Assembly: GCF_003703395.1 (NCBI RefSeq)
Contig: NZ_RDQN01000008.1
Location: 62,001-126,000, forward strand
Reading direction: 5' to 3'
Source: Pseudoxanthomonas spadix
Lineage (GTDB): Bacteria; Pseudomonadota; Gammaproteobacteria; Xanthomonadales; Xanthomonadaceae
DNA: 64,000 bases
Part shown: piece by piece, positions 58,414 to 64,000 of the stretch
Numbering within the stretch: position 1 is the stretch's first letter
Layout: each line of letters starts with the position of its first letter
The notes under the pieces: generated by a model
What the model saw: only the letters and a program-made list of their open reading frames with translations
Told to the model about the DNA's origin: nothing
The model's database searches: none
Translations under genes and position numbers: made by a program

Positions 58414-59835
58414 TCAGATAAAGGAATCGGCCAGCCGCGCGATGCCTTCGCGGCTGCGCTTCCAGGCCGGCCGCCGGTTCCACGCCTCCAGGGTCAGCAC
58501 GTCGCTGTGGGCCAGGTAGTCGGCCTCGATCTGGCGCATGCGCGCCACCACGCCCTGGTCGTAGCAGAGCATGCCGATTTCGGCATTGAGCGCGAACGAG
58601 CGGATGTCCAGGTTCATCGAGCCGACCAGGGCCATGTGCTCGTCCACGCTCAGATGCTTGGCGTGCAGGAAATGCGGCCGGTAGTGGGCGATCTTGACCC
58701 CGGACTGCAACAGGTCGCTGTAGTAGGACTCCTGGGCCCAGGTGGTGAGCTGCTGGTTGTTGCTGGCCGAGAGGATCAGCTGGGTGTCAACGCCCGACAG
58801 CGCGGCGATGCGCAGCGCGCTCAGGGTGCCGTCGTCGGGGACGAAGTACGGCGTGGTCAGCACCAGCTTCTTCTGCGCCAGGTGGATCAGCGCGCAGACC
58901 ACGTCGCGCGCGTTGGAGAACGGATACGCCGGCCCGCTGGGCAGCAGCTGCGCGGCCACGTTGGCATCGCGCACCGGGGTGGTGGCGATCACCTCAAGTC
59001 GCTGCCCGGTTTCCAGATACCAGTCGCTGGCGAACACCGCTTCCAGGTGGGACACGGCCGGGCCTTCCACGCGCGCGACCAGCTCGCGGTTGGGGTAGCC
59101 GCGCACGAACCCGCCCGGATCGGCCAGGTTCTGCGAACCCACGTAGCCGGCGCGGTTGTCGATCACCGCGATCTTGCGATGGTTGCGCAGGTCGATGCGG
59201 CCGCTGCGGCGCCAGCGCAGGCCGCCGGGGAGCAGTTCCTGCACCTGCACGCCGCCAGCGCGCAGGCGCCTGGCATAGGCGCCGATGCCGCGCTTTGCGC
59301 CAACCGCATCGAGCATCAGCCGGCATTCCACGCCGCGCGCCGCGGCCTGCAGCAGCGCCTGGCACACCATGTCGCCGACGCGGTCATCCAGCATCAGGTA
59401 GTACAGCAGGTGCACGCGCTCGCGCGCGCCGGCGATGTCTTCCAGCAGCGCGCGCAGCGATTGCTCGTAGTCATCCAGCAATGCCACGGCGTTGCCGTGG
59501 GTGGGCATGAAGTCGCCCAGCCGTTCGACCAGCGGCACCATCTCGGTATCGGTGCCGTCGCCCTGCGGTTGCCAGCGCAGTTCGCCCAGGGGTTTTTGTT
59601 GCTCGCGGATCAGCTGCGAGGCCTCGGCCTGGCGGCGCACGCGTTCGCGCGAGAGCCACGGATGGCCGAACAGCAGGTACAGCGGCAGCCCGGCCAGCGG
59701 CACGAAGAACACCAGCAGCAGCCAGCTGCGCGCGGCGGCCGGGGTGGTGCGCGAAGGGATCCATGCCAAGGCCGCCAGGCGGATCACCCAGTCCAGGATC
59801 AGCAGCCAGCTGCCGATGGAAGGCGGCTCGGTCAT
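58414..59835 (-). CDS. cls: Cardiolipin synthase (ClsA-like)
   Basis: A 473-residue membrane enzyme condensing phosphatidylglycerol to cardiolipin. Two N-terminal helices (about 7-25 and 36-54) carry the PLD-nuclease N-terminal domain. The two HKD motifs are HRKIAVIDNRAGYVGSQN and HAKHLSVDEHMALVGSMN. Length matches ClsA. It is convergent with gpsA, both feeding phospholipid synthesis. The gene is separate from the lipoprotein PLD at 35469, which has a different architecture. Confidence 0.92.
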   Translation of the reverse strand: MTEPPSIGSWLLILDWVIRLAALAWIPSRTTPAAARSWLLLVFFVPLAGLPLYLLFGHPWLSRERVRRQAEASQLIREQQKPLGELRWQPQGDGTDTEMVPLVERLGDFMPTHGNAVALLDDYEQSLRALLEDIAGARERVHLLYYLMLDDRVGDMVCQALLQAAARGVECRLMLDAVGAKRGIGAYARRLRAGGVQVQELLPGGLRWRRSGRIDLRNHRKIAVIDNRAGYVGSQNLADPGGFVRGYPNRELVARVEGPAVSHLEAVFASDWYLETGQRLEVIATTPVRDANVAAQLLPSGPAYPFSNARDVVCALIHLAQKKLVLTTPYFVPDDGTLSALRIAALSGVDTQLILSASNNQQLTTWAQESYYSDLLQSGVKIAHYRPHFLHAKHLSVDEHMALVGSMNLDIRSFALNAEIGMLCYDQGVVARMRQIEADYLAHSDVLTLEAWNRRPAWKRSREGIARLADSFI

Positions 59836-60042
59836 CCAGGGTTCGGTGATCGGGTCATGTTCGGATTCTGCCGGTCAGGCGACGGCGGCGATAGCCATGA
59901 GCGGCGGTCACGCAAGGCCCGGCTGCGGCGGAGCAGGCCTGGTCAGGCCTGATGGTCGGGAGAGTGGGAGAGGAGCCATGCGCGCAGTTGAATGCGAGCG
60001 GTGGTTGGCCGTTGGCCTGTGGCGAACGGAGCCAAGAACAAG

Positions 60043-60070
60043 AAAAAGCCCGCCGGGAGGCGGGCTTTTT
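60043..60070 (-). terminator. Bidirectional terminator after rpmG
   Basis: AAAAAGCCCGCC (60043-60054), loop GGGA, GGCGGGCTTTTT (60059-60070). The perfect 12-bp stem is flanked by A5 and T5, so it works in both directions; for the rpmB-rpmG message (minus strand) it ends transcription about 77 bases past rpmG. Confidence 0.85.
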
Positions 60071-60085
60071 CTCAAAGGCGCTGGA

Positions 60086-60103
60086 CCCCCGCCTTCGCGG
60101 GGG
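60086..60103. repeat. CCCCCGC/GCGGGGG hairpin (dispersed repeat type)
   Basis: CCCCCGC (60086-60092), loop CTTC, GCGGGGG (60097-60103). This ACCCCCGCCTTCGCGGGGGT element resembles hairpins scattered through proteobacterial genomes. It abuts the longer inverted repeat at 60103-60150. Confidence 0.6.
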
Positions 60104-60150
60104 TAACGCAATGGCAAAGGCGGGCGCGGGCGCCCGCGCCATTGCGTTAC
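60103..60150. repeat. Long inverted repeat covering the rpmG stop codon
   Basis: GTAACGCAATGGC (60103-60115) and GCCATTGCGTTAC (60138-60150) are perfect 13-bp arms, with an inner GCGGGCGCCCGC palindrome between. The right arm contains the rpmG stop codon (TTA at 60147-60149). The RNA would form a stable 3' structure that may protect the ribosomal-protein message or act with the terminator. Confidence 0.7.
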
Positions 60151-60311
60151 TTGATCTTGCCTTCCTTGTAGACCACGTGCTTGCGCACGACCGGGTCGTA
60201 CTTGCTCATTTCCATCTTGCCCGGGGTGTTCTTCTTGTTCTTGTCGGTCGTGTAGAAGTGACCGGTGCCTGCCGAAGAAATCAGGCGGATCTTGTCGCGC
60301 TTGCCTGCCAT
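60147..60311 (-). CDS. rpmG: 50S ribosomal protein L33
   Basis: A 54-residue ribosomal protein, [20 protein letters not shown] at the start and EGKIK at the end; it lacks the Cys pairs of the zinc form. The start has AAAGGAG nine bases upstream. It follows rpmB by 12 bases in the usual rpmB-rpmG order. Confidence 0.97.
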   Translation of the reverse strand: MAGKRDKIRLISSAGTGHFYTTDKNKKNTPGKMEMSKYDPVVRKHVVYKEGKIK

Positions 60312-60323
60312 GATCGATCTCCT

Positions 60324-60560
60324 TTAGATCTTTTCGCCGCGCGCGCGCAGCTCAGCCAGAACGGAGTCGATGCCGTTCTTGTCGATGGTGCGCAGGGAGT
60401 GCGCGGAAACCTTCAGCTTGACCCAGCGGTTTTCGCTGGCGACCCAGAAGCGGCGCTCGTGCAGGTTGGGCAGGAAACGACGGCGGGTCTTGTTGTTGGC
60501 GTGGGAGACGTTGTTACCCGTCATCACTCGCTTGCCGGACACTTGGCATACGCGGGACAT
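60324..60560 (-). CDS. rpmB: 50S ribosomal protein L28
   Basis: A 78-residue protein beginning [20 protein letters not shown], the exact L28 start and length. The ATG at 60560 has GAGG eight bases upstream; the frame opens 12 codons further but that is leader. Two hairpins lie in that leader. Confidence 0.97.
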   Translation of the reverse strand: MSRVCQVSGKRVMTGNNVSHANNKTRRRFLPNLHERRFWVASENRWVKLKVSAHSLRTIDKNGIDSVLAELRARGEKI

Positions 60561-60585
60561 CTGTGCACCTCGATGAGTTGAAAGT

Positions 60586-60627
60586 CTGGCCAGCAATGGC
60601 CAGGCTCCTGCGGAAAGGGATCCGCAG
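60586..60627 (-). promoter_or_regulatory. Tandem hairpins in the rpmB-rpmG leader
   Basis: On the message strand the first stem pairs CTGCGG (60627-60622) with CCGCAG (60613-60608). The second pairs CTGGCC (60603-60598) with GGCCAG (60591-60586). Both are perfect 6-bp stems, 26 bases before the start codon. They may be an autoregulatory ribosomal-protein binding site. Confidence 0.4.
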
Positions 60628-60882
60628 ATCTATGTCGCCCATAGCCTGGGAGACGGCGGCCCCGGCCGGTGCCGCGGATGCGGATCAGGCCATGCGATAC
60701 GGGAGAAGTTTCCACTGCAGGCGGTGCGGGAATCGCGCTCCCCGCCCCTGATCCGGCAACAACCGGACGCAGCCAGCCGCCGATTATGGAGGGCTTTCCC
60801 TGCCCGTGCAAGCACTTAGGGGATGGTTCGCCCGACCGACCGGTGGGCTCCGCGCGCTGCCATGATCGCCGCGGCTGCCTTG

Positions 60883-61122
60883 CTAGCCGCGGACGGGCTG
60901 CTGTCGGTCAGGGCTGCAGGCCGAGGGCAAGTCGGCGCAGGCCTGCTGGGCGGCTCCGGGCGCCGGATCGATTGCTTCAACCGGCGCGCGGCGCGGGTCA
61001 CTGGCGCTGATGCGGTCACCGGCGGCTTCAGCCGCAGGCGATGCCGGTCCGCCCGGGCCGCTGGCCGCGGTGCCAATCGCCAGGCCCAGCGAGAAGAACA
61101 GCGCGGAGGAAAGCAGTCGCAT
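60883..61122 (-). CDS. Small exported hypothetical protein
   Basis: A 79-residue frame from the ATG at 61122. It starts with a signal-like peptide (MRLLSSALFFSLGLAIGTAA) followed by an Ala/Pro-rich, probably disordered mature part (GPGGPASPAAEAAGDRISAS...). GGGAT precedes the start at a usable distance. Codon use is high-GC but the gene has no family signature, so the call rests mainly on the signal peptide. The rest of the region between rpmB and mvaB (60561-61296) shows no other supported gene. Confidence 0.45.
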   Translation of the reverse strand: MRLLSSALFFSLGLAIGTAASGPGGPASPAAEAAGDRISASDPRRAPVEAIDPAPGAAQQACADLPSACSPDRQQPVRG

Positions 61123-61296
61123 GACGCACATCCCAAGAGCCTGGGGAGCCAGCCTCTCGCCATCGCCGTGGGGGATGCGTGATGGCCGGGGGCGGTGAAA
61201 AAGGCGTGTCACAGCGATCCCCCCGGCGTCGGTTGTTTTTCCGCCGATCAGCCAGGGCGTGGTGCTCGGCGGCAGCGGCGCGGGCCGCGTCGGGCG

Positions 61297-62205
61297 TCAG
61301 GCGGGCAATGCCTGGCCGACCTTGGAGCGCGTCGGGCGGCCCAGGACATCGCTGATGAACCGGCCCACCTGCGCCAGTGCCTGCAGATCGATGCCTGTTT
61401 CGATGCCCAGGCCGTGCAGCAGGTAGGTCAGGTCTTCGCTGGCCAGGTTGCCCGAGGCGCCGGCCGCGTAGGGGCAGCCGCCCAGCCCGGCCACCGAGCT
61501 GTCGAATACCGCCACGCCATGCTGCAGCGAGGCCAGCACATTGGCCAGCGCCTGGCCGTAGGTGTCGTGGTAATGGCCGGCCAGGCGCGAGACCTCCACG
61601 CGCCGGCTCACCGCCTCGAGCATGCGCTGGGTCTTGAGCGGGGTGCCCACGCCGATGGTGTCGCCCAGCGAGATCTCGTGGCAGCCCATCTCAAACAGCG
61701 CGCCGGCCACCGCGGCCACCGCCTCCGGGGTCACTTCGCCCCGGTACGGGCAGCCGAGCACGCAGGACACGTAGCCGCGCACGGGGATGCCGGCGCGCTG
61801 GGCGGCTTCCAGCACCGCCTCGAAGCGCACCAGGCTCTGGGCGATGGAACAGTTGATGTTCTTCTGCGAGAACGCCTCGGAAGCCGAACCGAACACGGCC
61901 ACTTCCTGCGCCCCGGCCGCCAGCGCCGCCTCGAACCCCCGCAGATTGGGCGTCAGCGCCGAATAGGTCACCCCCGGCAGGCGCGGCACCGCGCGCATCA
62001 CCGCGTCGTGGTCGGCCATCTGCGGCACCCAGCGCGGCGAGACGAAGGCGGTGGCCTCGATGTGGCGCAGCCCGGCTTTGGCCAGGCGCTGGATCAAGGC
62101 CAGCTTGGTTTCGGTCGGGATGACCGTGCTTTCGTTCTGCAGGCCATCGCGCGGGCCCACTTCGACCACCTTGACCCGCGTGGGCAGGGACCAGGTGGCG
62201 CTCAT
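61297..62205 (-). CDS. mvaB: Hydroxymethylglutaryl-CoA lyase
   Basis: A 302-residue TIM-barrel enzyme splitting HMG-CoA into acetoacetate and acetyl-CoA in the last step of leucine degradation. It starts [15 protein letters not shown], the family signature, and has [30 protein letters not shown] and the late active-site Cys motif [18 protein letters not shown]. The start overlaps the stop of the carboxylase gene (ATGA), so both belong to the liu/leucine-isovalerate operon. Confidence 0.94.
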   Translation of the reverse strand: MSATWSLPTRVKVVEVGPRDGLQNESTVIPTETKLALIQRLAKAGLRHIEATAFVSPRWVPQMADHDAVMRAVPRLPGVTYSALTPNLRGFEAALAAGAQEVAVFGSASEAFSQKNINCSIAQSLVRFEAVLEAAQRAGIPVRGYVSCVLGCPYRGEVTPEAVAAVAGALFEMGCHEISLGDTIGVGTPLKTQRMLEAVSRRVEVSRLAGHYHDTYGQALANVLASLQHGVAVFDSSVAGLGGCPYAAGASGNLASEDLTYLLHGLGIETGIDLQALAQVGRFISDVLGRPTRSKVGQALPA

Positions 62206-64000
62206 GGCGCGGCCTGGAAATCGATCAGCTCCATCCCGGCCTGGACCTGCGCGCCCTCGTCGTGCAGGAAGGCCTGGACGGTGCCCTTGGACGGCGCGCT
62301 CAGGGTGTACTCCATCTTCATCGCCTCCATCACCAGCAGCGGGGTGCCCTGCTCCACGGTTGCGCCGGGTTGCACCAGCAGCGCGATGATCCGGCCGGGC
62401 ATCGGCGCCAGCAGGCCGGCCTGGCTATCGTGCGCATCCTCGGGCGGGGCCAGCGGCCGGTGCGGCTTGAGCCGGGTATGGCCCTGGGTGGTAAACACAT
62501 GCAGGTCCTCGCCCTCGGCGAACACCTCGGCCACCACCACGTGTCCACCGATGTCCAGCTGCAGCCGGCCAGCTTGCGGCGGCTGGACCAGGCGCACCGG
62601 CTGTCCGTCCAGCTTCCATGCCTGCGCGCCCTGATATTCAAGCGCGACCTCCAGCGTGTCGGCGGCGTGGACGAAGCTGAGCGTGCGCCGCGCGGTGCCG
62701 TTGAGGCGCCAGCCATCGCCCAGGTCCCACGGCGAGGGCGGCTGGGTGGCATCGGGCGCTTCGGCCAGCACGGTCCAGATCGCGGCGGCATGCAGCGCGT
62801 CCTGCGGCGGCGCGCCGGCGGCGGGCAGCAGCGCGGCGCTCTCGCGTTCGATCAGGCCGGTGTCCACCTGGCCTGCGACGAACGCCGGATGCCCCACCAG
62901 CCGCTGCAGGAACTCGACGTTGCTGGCCACCCCGACGATGCGCAGCTCGGCCAGCGCGCGCTGCATGCGGGCGATGGCCTGCGGCCGCGATGGGCCATGG
63001 ACGATCAGCTTGGCGATCATCGGGTCGTAGTACGGGCTGATCTGATCACCCTGTTCGACGCCGGTGTCCAGGCGCACCTGATGATCCTGCTTGCGGGGAG
63101 CGACGAACACCGACAGGGTGCCGATCGAAGGCAGGAAGCCGGCAGCCGGGTCTTCGGCATACAGCCTGGCCTCGATCGCATGGCCGTCCAGTGCCACCGC
63201 GTCCTGCGTCAGCGGCAGCGGCTGGCCGGCGGCAATGCGCAGCTGCCATTCCACCAGGTCCAGGCCGGTGACCAGCTCGGTGACCGGGTGCTCGACCTGC
63301 AGGCGGGTATTCATTTCCATGAAGTAGAACGCGCCATCCTGGCCGACGATGAACTCCACCGTGCCGGCGCCCACGTAACCCACCGCCCGCGCCGCGTCGC
63401 AGGCCACCTGGCCCATCTGCGCGCGCCTGGCGGCGGTCATGCCGGGCGCGGGCGCTTCCTCGACCACCTTCTGGTGGCGGCGCTGGGACGAGCAATCGCG
63501 CTCGTTGAGATGGATCACCTGGCCGCCGGCGTCGGCGAACACCTGGACTTCGATATGGCGCGGCTGCTGCAGGTAGTGCTCGAGCAGCACCGTGTCATCG
63601 CCGAAGCTGGCGGCCGACTCACGCTTGCACGAGGCCAGCGCCGCGGCAAAGTCGGCGGCCTGGGTCACCACGCGCATGCCCTTGCCGCCGCCACCGGCCG
63701 AGGCCTTGATCAGCAGCGGATAACCGATCGCCTCGGCCTGGGCCTGCAGCTGCGCCGGATCCTGGTCGGCGCCGTGGTAGCCGGGCACCAAGGGCACGCC
63801 GGCGCGCTGCATGATGGCCTTGGCCTGGGACTTGGACCCCATGGCCTGGATCGCGCCCACCGGGGGTCCGATGAAGACGATGCCGGCGGCCTGGCAGGCC
63901 GCGGCGAAGGCCGCATTCTCCGAGAGGAAACCGTAGCCGGGATGGATGGCCTGAGCGCCACTGCGGGTAGCGATCTCCAGGATCGCCTCGCCCTTGAGGT
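62202..64000 (-). CDS. Methylcrotonyl-CoA carboxylase, biotin-containing alpha subunit (partial, 5' end beyond window)
   Basis: The C-terminal ~600 residues of an acyl-CoA carboxylase alpha subunit; the frame runs off the right edge without a start. Visible are [14 protein letters not shown], the ATP-grasp domain with [43 protein letters not shown] and the biotin-carboxylase C-domain. The biotin-lipoyl domain ends it with [11 protein letters not shown], whose Lys carries biotin. Adjacency to mvaB makes methylcrotonyl-CoA carboxylase (MccA/LiuD) the best call; acetyl- or propionyl-CoA carboxylase is less likely. Confidence 0.9.
   Translation of the reverse strand, partial: LKGEAILEIATRSGAQAIHPGYGFLSENAAFAAACQAAGIVFIGPPVGAIQAMGSKSQAKAIMQRAGVPLVPGYHGADQDPAQLQAQAEAIGYPLLIKASAGGGGKGMRVVTQAADFAAALASCKRESAASFGDDTVLLEHYLQQPRHIEVQVFADAGGQVIHLNERDCSSQRRHQKVVEEAPAPGMTAARRAQMGQVACDAARAVGYVGAGTVEFIVGQDGAFYFMEMNTRLQVEHPVTELVTGLDLVEWQLRIAAGQPLPLTQDAVALDGHAIEARLYAEDPAAGFLPSIGTLSVFVAPRKQDHQVRLDTGVEQGDQISPYYDPMIAKLIVHGPSRPQAIARMQRALAELRIVGVASNVEFLQRLVGHPAFVAGQVDTGLIERESAALLPAAGAPPQDALHAAAIWTVLAEAPDATQPPSPWDLGDGWRLNGTARRTLSFVHAADTLEVALEYQGAQAWKLDGQPVRLVQPPQAGRLQLDIGGHVVVAEVFAEGEDLHVFTTQGHTRLKPHRPLAPPEDAHDSQAGLLAPMPGRIIALLVQPGATVEQGTPLLVMEAMKMEYTLSAPSKGTVQAFLHDEGAQVQAGMELIDFQAAP

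Overview
The window is high-GC bacterial chromosome with tightly packed genes, many ATGA/GTGA overlaps between neighbours, and a mainly housekeeping gene set. It fits a member of the Xanthomonadaceae (Xanthomonas / Stenotrophomonas / Pseudoxanthomonas type). The reasons are a predicted type IV secretion effector with a XVIPCD-like tail next to a lipoprotein immunity candidate, a pair of GTAG-headed inverted repeats of the kind described in Stenotrophomonas, a Tat-exported OpgD, and the gene orders rhodanese-secB-gpsA and hemD-hemX-hemY. Genus level is inference. No rRNA, tRNA or CRISPR array was found.

Layout. 0-6 kb: uvrD, a GTAG repeat pair overlapping its stop, an FNR-type box before a universal stress protein gene, and a minus-strand magnesium P-type ATPase. 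6-13 kb (minus): a probable glycosyltransferase gene followed by a CDP-sugar type operon (rfbF, an epimerase/dehydratase, an RfbC-like epimerase, a SAF-domain oxidoreductase), then opgD. 13.3-17.1 kb: a three-gene phosphorelay module (membrane histidine kinase, single-domain receiver, receiver-kinase-receiver hybrid). 17.2-19.8 kb: a contact-killing locus with its own sigma70-like promoter: a truncated lipase-effector fragment, a lipoprotein immunity candidate and a full lipase effector. 19.9-23.4 kb: a lytic transglycosylase and a two-gene osmoprotectant ABC importer.

23.4-25.9 kb is the only clearly accessory patch. It holds a 16-unit hexanucleotide repeat, an IS110-type transposase remnant, a low-GC membrane-anchored gene whose 3' end resembles half of an integron attC site, and a complete IS3-family element with perfect ends but no target-site duplication. 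25.9-29.4 kb carries ergothioneine genes (egtB-egtD with a divergent PLP enzyme gene), then ilvA, an AEC permease, an unknown gene, an orphan parA, sixA, yceI, a phospholipase D family lipoprotein, a thioesterase, plsC, a YheT-like hydrolase, a PEBP-family protein and uppP.

41.6-48.1 kb is a nitrogen-control block: glnA with a sigma54 promoter and two upstream NtrC-type sites, glnK-amtB, and ntrB-ntrC with a 27-bp palindrome of NtrC type across the first ntrB start codon. PII, the ammonium transporter, glutamine synthetase and their regulators therefore lie together. 48-64 kb: two tandem lipoprotein Cu/Zn superoxide dismutases, an unknown gene, a thiolase, hemD-X-Y, small proteins, secB, gpsA, a cardiolipin synthase, rpmB-rpmG with structured flanks, and the leucine-degradation genes mvaB and the methylcrotonyl-CoA carboxylase biotin subunit, which runs off the right edge.
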